NCBI RefSeq assembly: GCF_025200925.1
Contig: NZ_CP104174.1
Location: 6,014,001-6,078,000, forward strand
Direction: 5' to 3'
DNA length: 64,000 bases
DNA from: Bradyrhizobium sp. CB1015
GTDB taxonomy: Bacteria; Pseudomonadota; Alphaproteobacteria; Rhizobiales; Xanthobacteraceae
A model generated the notes under the pieces. That model was given only the letters and a program-made list of their open reading frames with translations, searched no databases and was not told the DNA's origin. The translations under genes and the position numbers were made by a program. Each line of letters opens with the position of its first letter. The stretch's first letter is position 1. Below, in pieces: positions 16,785-25,809 of the stretch.

Positions 16785-18104
16785 GTGACAGCTCCCTCGC
16801 CCCACACGACCAAACCTGCAACGGGCATCCCCGCTCTCCTCAAGACCGCCTTCATCAACGCAGTGATCGCGCTGGTGCTGTTCTCGCTGATGGTCGGCAT
16901 CCGCACCGAGGCGGGTTCCGACGGCCAGCTCACCTACTGGACGCGTTTTGGCGAGCTCGCCGCGCTCGTCGCCGCCGTGTTCGGCGGCTCGATCGTGATC
17001 GAGCTGCTCAGGCAATGGATCGGCCCGGCCGGCACCGAGAAGCTGGTGCCGCCGGCGGTGCAGAAGGGCATGTCGCTGGTCGGCCGCTACCTTGCGCCCG
17101 CGCTGCTGATCTTCACGCTGCTGGTGCCCGTCATCTTTTATAACCAGCGCTACATCCTCGACCTCGCCATTCTCGTGCTCACCTATGTGATGCTGGGCTG
17201 GGGCCTCAACGTCGTGGTCGGGCTCGCCGGCCTGCTCGATCTCGGCTATGTCGCGTTCTATGCGGTCGGCGCCTATTCCTACGCCCTGCTCGCCACCAAT
17301 TTCGGCTGGTCGTTCTGGATCTGCCTGCCGCTCGCCGGCATCCTCGCCGCATTCTGGGGCGTGCTGCTCGGCTTTCCCGTGCTGCGCCTGCGCGGCGACT
17401 ATCTCGCCATCGTGACGCTCGCCTTCGGCGAAATCATCCGCCTCGTCCTGATCAACTGGCAGAGTCTGACCGGCGGACCGAACGGCGTATCCGGTATTCC
17501 GCGTCCGACCCTGTTCGGCATTCCGCTCAACAACAGCGACGATGGGCTGGCCGCCAAGCTCGGCATCGAGTATTCACCGACCCACCGTATCGTCTTCCTG
17601 TTCTATCTGATCCTGGCGCTGGCGCTGCTCACCAACTGGGTGACGATCCGCCTGCGCCGGCTGCCGATCGGGCGCGCCTGGGAGGCCTTGCGCGAGGACG
17701 AGGTCGCCTGCCGCGCGCTCGGCATCAACACCACGACGACCAAGCTCACGGCGTTCGCGACCGGCGCCATGTTCGGCGGCTTCGCCGGCGCCTTCTTCGC
17801 CACCCGCCAGGGCTTCATCAGCCCGGAATCCTTCACCTTCCAGGAATCCGCGCTGGTGCTCGCCATCGTCGTGCTCGGCGGCATGGGCTCGCAGCTCGGC
17901 GTCGCGCTCGCGGCGCTGACCATGATCGGCGGGTTCGAGCTGTTCCGCGGCCTCGAGACCTATCGCATGCTGGTGTTCGGCTGGGCCATGGTGCTGATCA
18001 TGATCTGGCGGCCACGCGGCCTGGTCGGCCATCGCGCGCCAACCGTCTATCTGAAGAAGGCGCAGGCCATCTCCTCCGACCTCGTCAAGGAAGGCCACGG
18101 ATGA
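16785..18104 (+). CDS. livM: Branched-chain amino acid ABC transporter permease LivM
   Basis: 439 residues, second permease of the Liv importer. The N-terminal extension of about 120 residues has two extra membrane segments; the conserved core begins near residue 125 with WGLNVVVGLAGLLDLGYVAF and ends with VVLGGMGSQLGVALAAL. A GTG at 16785, 5 bases after the livH stop, is the likely start, since the frame further upstream is only the livH shadow. The stop overlaps livG by 4 bases. Confidence 0.94.
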   Translation: MTAPSPHTTKPATGIPALLKTAFINAVIALVLFSLMVGIRTEAGSDGQLTYWTRFGELAALVAAVFGGSIVIELLRQWIGPAGTEKLVPPAVQKGMSLVGRYLAPALLIFTLLVPVIFYNQRYILDLAILVLTYVMLGWGLNVVVGLAGLLDLGYVAFYAVGAYSYALLATNFGWSFWICLPLAGILAAFWGVLLGFPVLRLRGDYLAIVTLAFGEIIRLVLINWQSLTGGPNGVSGIPRPTLFGIPLNNSDDGLAAKLGIEYSPTHRIVFLFYLILALALLTNWVTIRLRRLPIGRAWEALREDEVACRALGINTTTTKLTAFATGAMFGGFAGAFFATRQGFISPESFTFQESALVLAIVVLGGMGSQLGVALAALTMIGGFELFRGLETYRMLVFGWAMVLIMIWRPRGLVGHRAPTVYLKKAQAISSDLVKEGHG

Positions 18105-18934
18105 GCGGCGAACGTATCCTCGACGTCGATCAGCTCACCATGCGCTTCGGCGGCATCGTTGCCGTGCAGGACCTGTCGTTCACGGCAGAGCGGCGCAAGA
18201 TTACGGCGCTGATCGGACCGAACGGTGCCGGCAAGACCACCGTGTTCAACTGCATCACCGGCTTCTACAAGCCGACCGGCGGCGCCATCCGCCTCACCCA
18301 CGATGACGGCAGGGAAATCGCGCTCGAGCGGCTCAACGACTTCCGTATCGCCAAGCAGGCCAAGGTCGCGCGCACCTTCCAGAACATCCGACTGTTTCCC
18401 GGGATGACCGTGCTCGAAAACCTGATGGTGGCGCAGCACAACATGCTGATGCGCGCCTCGGGCTTCACCTTGCTCGGCCTTGTCGGCGTGCCCGCTTATC
18501 GCGACGCCGAAAAGCGCGCGATCGATCTCGCCACCGACTGGCTGAGGCGGGTCAACCTGTTCGACCGCGCCGACGATGCGGCCGGCAATCTCGCCTATGG
18601 CGATCAGCGCCGCCTCGAGATCGCACGCGCGATGTGCACCGAGCCTGCACTCCTGTGCCTTGACGAGCCGGCTGCCGGCCTCAACGCGCGAGAGAGCGCC
18701 GCGTTGAACGCGCTCCTGCTTTCGATCCGCAACGACCTGGGAACGTCGATCCTCCTGATCGAGCATGACATGTCGGTCGTGATGGAGATCTCCGACCACA
18801 TCGTGGTGATGGATCACGGCGTGAAGATCGCACAAGGCACGCCGCGCGAGGTGCGCGACGATCCCAAGGTGATCGCCGCCTATCTTGGCGCCGACGAGGA
18901 AGAGGCCATGGCCGTCATGGAGAGCGGATCGTGA
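18101..18934 (+). CDS. livG: Branched-chain amino acid ABC transporter ATPase LivG
   Basis: 277-residue ABC ATPase. Walker A GPNGAGKTTVFNCITGF, signature NLAYGDQRRLEIARAM and Walker B LLCLDEPAAGLN are intact; the C-terminal BCA_ABC_TP_C extension is present. Note the signature has YGDQ in place of LSGGQ, usual for LivG. Overlaps livM (ATGA) and livF (GTGA). Confidence 0.95.
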   Translation: MSGERILDVDQLTMRFGGIVAVQDLSFTAERRKITALIGPNGAGKTTVFNCITGFYKPTGGAIRLTHDDGREIALERLNDFRIAKQAKVARTFQNIRLFPGMTVLENLMVAQHNMLMRASGFTLLGLVGVPAYRDAEKRAIDLATDWLRRVNLFDRADDAAGNLAYGDQRRLEIARAMCTEPALLCLDEPAAGLNARESAALNALLLSIRNDLGTSILLIEHDMSVVMEISDHIVVMDHGVKIAQGTPREVRDDPKVIAAYLGADEEEAMAVMESGS

Positions 18935-19668
18935 CGGCGGCATCCCCCCTGCTCGCGATCCGGGGCCTGCACGCGGCCTACGGCAAGATCGAGGCCTTGA
19001 AGGGCGTCGACGTCGACATCAATTCCGGCGAGATCGTCGCGCTGATCGGCGCCAACGGCGCCGGCAAGTCGACGCTGATGATGACGATCTTCGGCAAGCC
19101 GCGCGCCCGCGCCGGGCAGATCCTGTACGAGGGCAAGGACATCACGGCCGTCCCGACCCACGAGATCGCCCATTTGCGCATCGCGCAGTCGCCCGAAGGC
19201 CGCCGCATCTTCCCGCGGATGAGCGTCGCCGAGAACCTCCAGATGGGGGCCGACGTCACCGAGAGCACGCCGGCGGAACGGGAGAGCACGCTCGAGCGCG
19301 TGTTTGCCCTGTTTCCCCGCCTGAAGGAACGTTTCGCCCAGCGCGGCGGAACCCTGTCCGGCGGCGAGCAGCAGATGCTGGCGATCGGCCGCGCCTTGAT
19401 GAGCCGCCCTCGCCTGCTCCTGCTCGATGAGCCCTCGCTGGGGCTCGCCCCGCTGATCGCGCGGCAGATTTTCGACGCCATCCGCACACTGAACCGGCAG
19501 GACGGCTTGACCGTGCTGATCGTCGAGCAGAACGCCAACCACGCGCTCAAGCTCGCTCATCGCGGCTATGTCATGGTCAATGGCCTTATCACGCTGGCCG
19601 GCAGCGGTGCCGAATTGCTGCAGCGCCCCGAAATCCGCGCCGCTTATCTGGAAGGCGGCCGGCACTGA
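18931..19668 (+). CDS. livF: Branched-chain amino acid ABC transporter ATPase LivF
   Basis: 245-residue ABC ATPase with Walker A GANGAGKSTLMMTI, signature GGTLSGGEQQMLAIGRAL and Walker B LLLLDEPSLGLAP. It starts with GTG overlapping the livG stop, so all four transport genes livH to livF are translationally linked. It is followed after 151 bases by the binding-protein gene. Confidence 0.95.
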   Translation: MTAASPLLAIRGLHAAYGKIEALKGVDVDINSGEIVALIGANGAGKSTLMMTIFGKPRARAGQILYEGKDITAVPTHEIAHLRIAQSPEGRRIFPRMSVAENLQMGADVTESTPAERESTLERVFALFPRLKERFAQRGGTLSGGEQQMLAIGRALMSRPRLLLLDEPSLGLAPLIARQIFDAIRTLNRQDGLTVLIVEQNANHALKLAHRGYVMVNGLITLAGSGAELLQRPEIRAAYLEGGRH

Positions 19669-19819
19669 CCGGCCCCGCCCTGCGCGAGAATGCGGCTAGA
19701 TATCTTGACCTATGCCCGTATTTTGCCGGTGACTTCTCCTCGAATTCATTCAAGAATGGCGCCGGTTTGAACCGGGCATGCCCGGCAACTTCCACAGGCG
19801 ACCACCCGCGAGGTATCTC

Positions 19820-20938
19820 ATGAAATCACTGAAGCTCATCGGTCTAGCATTCGGCGCATCGCTCGCGCTGTCGAGCGCGGCATTCGCGCAGGATGTCACC
19901 GTCGCAGTCGCAGGCCCGATGACCGGCGGCGAGTCCGCCTTCGGCCGCCAGATGAAGAACGGCGCCGAGATGGCCATCGCCGACATCAACGCCGCCGGTG
20001 GCGTCAACGGCAAGAAGCTCGCGCTCAACGCCGAGGACGACGCCTGCGATCCGAAACAGGCCCGCTCGGTGGCGGAAAAGATCGCCGGCGCCAAGATCCC
20101 GTTCGTCGCCGGCCATTTCTGCTCGTCGTCTTCGATCCCGGCCTCTGAAGCCTATGCGGACGGTAACGTCCTGCAAATCACCCCGGCTTCGACCAACCCG
20201 CTCTTCACCGAGCGCAAGCTGTGGAACGTGGCGCGGGTTTGCGGCCGCGACGACCAGCAGGGCCTGATCGCCGCGCAATACATCGCCAAGAACTACAAGG
20301 GCAAGAACATCGCGATCCTCAACGACAAGACCACCTACGGCAAGGGTCTTGCCGACGAGACCAAGAAGGCGCTCAACAAGGCCGGCATCACCGAGAAGAT
20401 GTACGAATCCTACAACAAGGGCGACAAGGACTTCAACGCGATCGTCTCGCGCCTGAAGAAGGAGAATGTCGAGCTCGTCTATGTCGGCGGTTACCATCAG
20501 GAAGCCGGCCTCATCCTGCGCCAGATGCGCGATCAGGGCATGAAGACGGTGCTGATGTCGGGCGACGCGCTCGCCGACAAGGAGTACGCCTCCATCACCG
20601 GTCCCGCCGGCGAAGGCACGCTGTTCACCTTCGGTCCCGATCCGCGCAACAAGCCGACCGCGAAGAAGATCGTCGAGGCGTTCAAGGCCAAGGGCATCGA
20701 TCCGGAAGGCTATACGCTCTATACCTACGCTGCGCTGCAGGTCTGGACGCAGGCGGTCAAGAAGGCCGGCACCACCGACGCCAAGAAGGTCATGGAGACC
20801 ATCAAGGCCGGCAAGTGGGACACGGTGCTCGGCCCGATCGAAATTGATGCCAAGGGCGACCTCAAGCAGATCGACTATGTCGTCTACAAGTGGGACGCCA
20901 AGGGCAATTACGCCGAGCTCGGTGCCAAGGGTTCCTGA
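19820..20938 (+). CDS. livK: Periplasmic branched-chain amino acid binding protein LivK
   Basis: 372 residues: a signal peptide (MKSLKLIGLAFGASLALSSA, cleaved after AFA-Q) and a Peripla_BP_6 domain (VAVAGPMTGGESAFGRQMKN; FVAGHFCSSSSIPASEAYAD; YVGGYHQEAGLILRQMRDQG). The Ser-Ser cluster after FCS matches the ligand carboxylate contact of Leu/Ile/Val-binding proteins. The start at 19820 is preferred because the 14 preceding residues do not fit a signal peptide and GAGG is spaced before this ATG. It has its own terminator. Confidence 0.94.
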   Translation: MKSLKLIGLAFGASLALSSAAFAQDVTVAVAGPMTGGESAFGRQMKNGAEMAIADINAAGGVNGKKLALNAEDDACDPKQARSVAEKIAGAKIPFVAGHFCSSSSIPASEAYADGNVLQITPASTNPLFTERKLWNVARVCGRDDQQGLIAAQYIAKNYKGKNIAILNDKTTYGKGLADETKKALNKAGITEKMYESYNKGDKDFNAIVSRLKKENVELVYVGGYHQEAGLILRQMRDQGMKTVLMSGDALADKEYASITGPAGEGTLFTFGPDPRNKPTAKKIVEAFKAKGIDPEGYTLYTYAALQVWTQAVKKAGTTDAKKVMETIKAGKWDTVLGPIEIDAKGDLKQIDYVVYKWDAKGNYAELGAKGS

Positions 20939-20997
20939 TCAAGGAGGCTCGTCGGGGATCTCGATCAGCGGTCTCCGAAGGCTCTGCCAACGCGACC

Positions 20998-21025
20998 ACG
21001 CCCCGGCTTGCCGGGGCGTTTTTTT
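20998..21025 (+). terminator. Rho-independent terminator of the liv operon
   Basis: ACGCCCCGG-CTTG-CCGGGGCGT with seven consecutive T from 21019: a perfect 9-bp stem, 60 bases after the livK stop. On the other strand there is no U-run, so it serves livK only. Confidence 0.95.
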
Positions 21026-21031
21026 GCCCGG

Positions 21032-21414
21032 TCAGACCGCGGCCGACATCTCGCCGCCCGCCGCGGCCTGGGCCTTGCGGAGCGCCTGCAGGAGATCGTT
21101 CGGCCGAAACGGCTTTTGCAGGCAGGCCACGTTGGCGAGATGGGGCGATTGGTCCATGAAATCGAGCGCCGTCATCCCGGATACCGCAACGACGGGCAGC
21201 GCCGGCGCGCGCTCGCGCAGGGACGTGATGACATCGACGCCGCTGGTATCGCCGAGGAAGATGTCCACGATCGCGGCGTCAAAGGGGCTTTCCGCAAAGG
21301 CCTTCAGCCCCGCCGCGCCGCTTTCGGCCTCCACGACCTCGAAACGATTGCCCCGAAGCACGATCGCGACCATCGGACGTCCTTGTGGTCGTCGATGATG
21401 AGAACGCGTGGCAT
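21032..21414 (-). pseudogene. Single-domain response regulator, frameshifted
   Basis: A stand-alone CheY-like receiver split over two frames. From the ATG at 21414 (GGGAG upstream) the frame reads MPRVLIIDDHKDV, which holds the acidic pocket, and then goes out of frame; from 21373 the second frame continues with MVAIVLRGNRFEVVEAESG, the phospho-acceptor in AAIVDIFLGDTSG, the switch residue in VVAVSGMTA and the conserved lysine in CLQKPFRPNDLL. Only two bases (CG) stand between the codons GTC and ATG, so one base (or four) is missing. Either a true inactivating frameshift or a sequencing error. Neighbour of a large hybrid kinase transcribed divergently. Confidence 0.8.
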
Positions 21415-21633
21415 GGGAGCAACTCCCGATCTCGAAACCGAAATCGCTTGTTTCAAAGCTGGAACCCGCTGCCGCGGATGGGCATTATGACACCGCCCTG
21501 TAAAGCGCCCCTTACCGATCCCTGTTCCGTGCATCCACCGAAATTAGGTAAACTGTAACCCTCGGTTGAGTCGTAAACCGGTTCCGTCACGACCCGCGCC
21601 CAAAACCCGCTACGATGCACGGATTACCGGCGA

Positions 21634-24474
21634 ATGAGACTAGCGGAGATGCTCAAACCCGACCTGCTCAGCACCGACTCGCGCGAACTGGACGTGCCTG
21701 CGACGATCGACCGAAACGCCTTTCTGTCGACCCTCCCGGCCACTTCGGCCGACCGCACTGCAGCATTGACGATTGTCGGTGTGTCCTCCCTGCTGTTCGC
21801 CGCGGCCGTGCCCTTCGCCGGTACCCCGCTCCTGCCGGCCCCCGCCTTCGTCGCCAGCTATCAATCCGCGCTGGCCGTGAGCGACATCGTCACGGCCGTG
21901 CTGCTGCTATCGCAATTTGCGATCTTGCGGACCCGCGCGCTGCTGTGGCTCGCGAGCGGCTATCTCTTCACCGCCGCGGCGGCGCTGGTACATGCCCTCA
22001 CCTTCCCCGGCCTGTTCACGCCGACCGGACTCTTCTGTGCGGGCCGGCAGACCACGGTCTGGCTCTACATGGTCTGGCACGCCGGCTTTCCGCTCTGCGT
22101 GATGGCGTATGCCTGGCTGAAAGAAAAGGACGGTGGACCCCGGGTCCGCGGCGCGGCAAGCAACGCAATTTATGCCAGCGTGCTCTGCGTCATCGCCGTG
22201 ATGGCCGTGTTCGCCTGGATCGTCACCGCGCAGCACGATCTGTTGCCGGTCCTGCTGAGCGAGGGCCGCTACACGGCGACCATGATCGGAGTCGTGTCCT
22301 TCGTGTGGTCGCTGAGCTTTGCCGCGCTGGTCTCGCTCTGGTTCCGCAAGCCGCATACGGTGATCGACATCTGGCTGATGGTGGTCATGTGCGCCTGGCT
22401 GTTCGACATCGCCCTGTCGGCGATCGTCAACATCGCACGCTTCGATCTCGGCTTCTATGCCGGCCGGCTCTACGGCCTCGCGGCGGCGACCTTCGTGCTC
22501 GCGGTGCTGCTGATCGAGAATGTCCGCCTGCAGGCGCGCACGGTGGGCCTCGTCGGAAGGCTGCGCCAGCAATCGGCCTCTGAACGCGACTATTTCGGCA
22601 AGCGCCTCGCGCTGTACGGCGCAGTCGTCGAATCGTCCAACGACGCGATCATCACCAAGTCGCTCGACGGCATCATCACCGGCTGGAACAAGGCCGCCGA
22701 ACATCTGTTCGGCTACTCCGCCGCCGAGGCCGTCGGCAGGCCGATCGACATCATCGTGCCGCCGGATCGCAAGGGCGAAGTCAGAAGCATCCTCAACCGG
22801 ATCGCCAGCAACGAGTCGATCGCCCAGCACGAGACGGTCCGAATCCGGAAAGACGGCCGCCCGCTCGACGTCGTCCTGAACATCTCACCGCTGCGGACCG
22901 ACGATGGCGAGATCATCGGCGTCTCCAAGATCGCCCATGACATCACCGAAGAAAAGCAGGCCAGAGAGAAGCTGCGCCGCGAGACCGAGGAACGCCAGCG
23001 CATCTTCGAGACATCGCAGGACCTGATCCTGGTCACTGACGGCTATGGCAATTTCATCCAGGTCAGCCCGAGCGTGCGGAACATTCTCGGCTACAGCCCA
23101 GAGGACATGGTCGGGCACAGCGCGATCGAATTCATCCATCCCGACGATCTCGAGAGGACGCGGAACGAGATGCGCGCAGCCCGTCGCGGCGCGGTCAAGC
23201 GCAGCTTCGAGGCGCGCTACTACCATTACGACGGTCACGAGGTCGCGCTGAACTGGATGGGCACCTGGTCGGAGCCGGTGAAACGCCACTTCTTCATCGG
23301 CCGCGACCTCACCGACAAGCAGGCGGCCGAAGCCCAGCTCCGGCAGGTCCAGAAGATGGACTCGATCGGCCACTTGACCGGCGGCGTCGCCCACGACTTC
23401 AACAACGTGCTGACCGTGATCACGGGCACGATCGGCATTCTCAGCGACGCGGTCGCCGACCGGCCCGAGCTTGCCGCGATCACCAAGCTGATCGACGACG
23501 CCGCCGAGCGCGGCGCGCAGCTGACCAAGCATCTGCTCGCCTTCGCCCGCAAGCAGCCGCTCCAGCCGCGCGAGATCGACGTCAACGCACTGGTGCTCGA
23601 AGCCGCCAAGCTGCTGCATCCGACGCTCGGCGAGCAGATCACCATCATGCCGCAGCTCACCGAGGATGCCTGGCCGACGCTGGTCGACCCGGGCCAGCTC
23701 TCCACCGCCATTCTCAATCTCGCGCTGAACGCGCGCGACGCCATGCCCGACGGCGGCACCCTGGTGCTGGAGACCCGCAACATCTTCCTCGACGACGGCT
23801 ATGCCAGCATGAATCCCGACGTCCTTGCCGGCAATTACGTGATGATCGCCGTCAGCGACACCGGCAGCGGAATTCCTGCCGAGCTGATCGACCGGGTGTT
23901 CGATCCTTTCTTCACCACCAAGGAGGTCGGCAAGGGCACCGGCCTCGGCCTCAGCATGGTGTTCGGCTTCGTCAAGCAATCGGGCGGCCACATCAAGATC
24001 TACAGCGAGGAAGGCCATGGCACGAGCGTGAAGATCTACCTGCCGCGCTCGACCGGGGTGCAGGAGACCGAGTTCGAGGCGCTCCAGAACGCGCCCATCA
24101 CCGGCGGCAACGAGAAGATACTGATCGTCGAGGACGATGCGCTGGTCCGGCAGTATGTCATGACGCAGGTCAAGAGCCTCGGCTATACCGCGCTCGAGGC
24201 CGCCAACGGCGCCGAGGCGCTCAATATCATCGACAGCGACGAGACTATCGACCTGCTCTTCACCGACATCATCATGCCCGGCAACATGAACGGCCGCCAG
24301 CTGGCCGACGAAGCGCACAGGCGCCGCCCCGATCTGAAGACGCTGTTCACCTCGGGCTACACCGAGAACGCCATCGTCCATCACGGCCGACTTGATTCCG
24401 GCGTGCTGCTGCTGGCCAAGCCCTACCGCAAGTCCGAGCTCGCCAAGATGCTGAGGACCGCGCTCGCCAGTTGA
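21634..24474 (+). CDS. Membrane hybrid sensor histidine kinase (MASE-PAS-PAS-HisKA-HATPase-REC)
   Basis: 946 residues. Residues about 40-300 are a membrane sensor of MASE4 type with seven or eight hydrophobic segments. Two PAS domains follow (SNDAIITKSLDGIITGWNKA near 335 and QDLILVTDGYGNFIQVSPSV near 465). The HisKA box is GHLTGGVAHDFNNVL with His587; the ATPase motifs include NARDAMPDGGTL and GTGLGLSMVFGF. The C-terminal receiver begins KILIVEDDALVRQY, with phospho-acceptor Asp878 in LFTDIIMPG and lysine in LAKPYRKSE. No output domain, so it needs a partner; the neighbouring receiver is frameshifted. The start could also be the ATG at 21649. Confidence 0.92.
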   Translation: MRLAEMLKPDLLSTDSRELDVPATIDRNAFLSTLPATSADRTAALTIVGVSSLLFAAAVPFAGTPLLPAPAFVASYQSALAVSDIVTAVLLLSQFAILRTRALLWLASGYLFTAAAALVHALTFPGLFTPTGLFCAGRQTTVWLYMVWHAGFPLCVMAYAWLKEKDGGPRVRGAASNAIYASVLCVIAVMAVFAWIVTAQHDLLPVLLSEGRYTATMIGVVSFVWSLSFAALVSLWFRKPHTVIDIWLMVVMCAWLFDIALSAIVNIARFDLGFYAGRLYGLAAATFVLAVLLIENVRLQARTVGLVGRLRQQSASERDYFGKRLALYGAVVESSNDAIITKSLDGIITGWNKAAEHLFGYSAAEAVGRPIDIIVPPDRKGEVRSILNRIASNESIAQHETVRIRKDGRPLDVVLNISPLRTDDGEIIGVSKIAHDITEEKQAREKLRRETEERQRIFETSQDLILVTDGYGNFIQVSPSVRNILGYSPEDMVGHSAIEFIHPDDLERTRNEMRAARRGAVKRSFEARYYHYDGHEVALNWMGTWSEPVKRHFFIGRDLTDKQAAEAQLRQVQKMDSIGHLTGGVAHDFNNVLTVITGTIGILSDAVADRPELAAITKLIDDAAERGAQLTKHLLAFARKQPLQPREIDVNALVLEAAKLLHPTLGEQITIMPQLTEDAWPTLVDPGQLSTAILNLALNARDAMPDGGTLVLETRNIFLDDGYASMNPDVLAGNYVMIAVSDTGSGIPAELIDRVFDPFFTTKEVGKGTGLGLSMVFGFVKQSGGHIKIYSEEGHGTSVKIYLPRSTGVQETEFEALQNAPITGGNEKILIVEDDALVRQYVMTQVKSLGYTALEAANGAEALNIIDSDETIDLLFTDIIMPGNMNGRQLADEAHRRRPDLKTLFTSGYTENAIVHHGRLDSGVLLLAKPYRKSELAKMLRTALAS

Positions 24475-24532
24475 GCCTGCGGCATTGCTGCGCTATCGCA
24501 GATCGTGAATTGCTCTCAACGACGAGGCCGCC

Positions 24533-25531
24533 GTGAAGAACCTTCTCACCGATATCGCCGGCGTGCGGGTCGGCCATGCCGAGGACCCGAAAGTCGGCTC
24601 CGGCGCGACCGCGATCATCTTCGATTCTCCCGCCATCGCCGCGATCGACGTTCGCGGCGGCGGCCCCGGCACGCGCGAGGATGCACTGCTCGATCTCGCC
24701 AACACGATCGAGCGCGTCGACGCCATCGCGCTGTCGGGCGGCTCGGCCTTCGGCCTCGACACCGGCGGCGGCGTACAGGCCTGGCTCGCCGAGCAGGGCC
24801 GCGGCCACCGGGTTCGCGAAGCGCTGATCCCGATCGTGCCGGGGGCGATCCTGTTCGACCTGCTCAATGGCGGCGACAAGGCCTGGGGACGCTTCTCGCC
24901 TTATCGCGACCTCGGCTATGCCGCGGCCACCGCCGCCACCAGCGCGGATTTCACGCTTGGCAGCGTCGGCGCCGGCTTCGGCGCCACCACCGCGACGTTC
25001 AAGGGCGGCCTCGGCTCCGCATCGGCCGTGACGCCGAGCGGAATCAAGGTCGCGGCGATCGTCGCCGTCAACGCCGTGGGCAGCGTCACCGTCGGCAATG
25101 GCCCGTGGTTCTGGGCGGCGCCGTTCGAGATGGACGGCGAATTCGGCGGACGCGGCCTGCCGGACAAGTTCACCGAGGACATGCTCCGCATGCGCATCAA
25201 GGGCGGGCCTGCCGCGAGCGCGCGGGAAAACACCACCATCGGCGCCGTCGTGACCAACGCGGTGCTGACCAAGCCCCAGGCCAAGCGGCTGGCGATGATC
25301 GCGCATACCGGCTTCGCCCGCGCGATCTATCCGGTGCACGCGCCGACCGACGGCGACGTGCTGTTTGCCGCTGCCACGTGCGAAAAGCCGATCGAGCCGC
25401 TGGTCGGCCTCACCGAGCTCGGCACGATCGCCGCCAACGTGGTCGCCCGCGCGATCGCCCGCGGTGTCTACAGCGCGACGGCCTTGCCGTTTCCGGGCGC
25501 GCAGCCGGCTTGGCAGGACCGGTTCGGCTAG
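24533..25531 (+). CDS. P1 family self-processing peptidase (DmpA/NylC-type Ntn hydrolase)
   Basis: 332 residues of peptidase family S58 (P1). It begins with IAGVRVGHAEDPKVGSGAT, has VDAIALSGGSAFGLDTGGGV and the processing site ENTTIGAVVTNAVL, where cleavage before Thr234 would expose the N-terminal nucleophile. Family members include beta-aminopeptidases and nylon-oligomer hydrolase NylC. Asn-Thr at the cut, rather than Gly-Ser, is the NylC-like form, but the substrate cannot be read from sequence. GTG start with GAGG 7 bases upstream. Confidence 0.9.
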   Translation: MKNLLTDIAGVRVGHAEDPKVGSGATAIIFDSPAIAAIDVRGGGPGTREDALLDLANTIERVDAIALSGGSAFGLDTGGGVQAWLAEQGRGHRVREALIPIVPGAILFDLLNGGDKAWGRFSPYRDLGYAAATAATSADFTLGSVGAGFGATTATFKGGLGSASAVTPSGIKVAAIVAVNAVGSVTVGNGPWFWAAPFEMDGEFGGRGLPDKFTEDMLRMRIKGGPAASARENTTIGAVVTNAVLTKPQAKRLAMIAHTGFARAIYPVHAPTDGDVLFAAATCEKPIEPLVGLTELGTIAANVVARAIARGVYSATALPFPGAQPAWQDRFG

Positions 25532-25583
25532 GAGAGAAACGAAACGGCCCTCAACGCGTTACCGGCGGACAAGGTGCGCGGCC

Positions 25584-25796
25584 ATGCCCGCTTCCGTGAT
25601 CCGCTTCTTTCGCTATGCGCCCGAGAAACGCGAGCTGAAGGTAACGTTCGTCAGCGGGCGTCTCTATGTTTATGAGGATGTTCCGCCCGAGGTCGCTGCC
25701 GCGTTCGAGGATGCGCGCGCAAAGGGAACGTTCTTCAATCGCGAAATCCGCGACCGCTACGTCTATCGTGACGCCACGCGCGAGCATGCGGGCTGA
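25584..25796 (+). CDS. KTSC domain small protein
   Basis: 70 residues making one KTSC domain (SVIRFFRYAPEKRELKVTF, VYEDVPPEVAAAFEDARAKG and FFNREIRDRY). The namesake motif is degenerate here. KTSC domains occur alone or attached to lysyl-tRNA-synthetase-like and DNA-interacting proteins; function is not established. Follows the P1 peptidase by 52 bases on the same strand. Confidence 0.75.
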   Translation: MPASVIRFFRYAPEKRELKVTFVSGRLYVYEDVPPEVAAAFEDARAKGTFFNREIRDRYVYRDATREHAG

Positions 25797-25809
25797 TGTC
25801 GGATGCCGC

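Noticed and set aside
22885..24384. 499-codon minus-strand open frame
   Set aside because: Antisense shadow of the hybrid histidine kinase.
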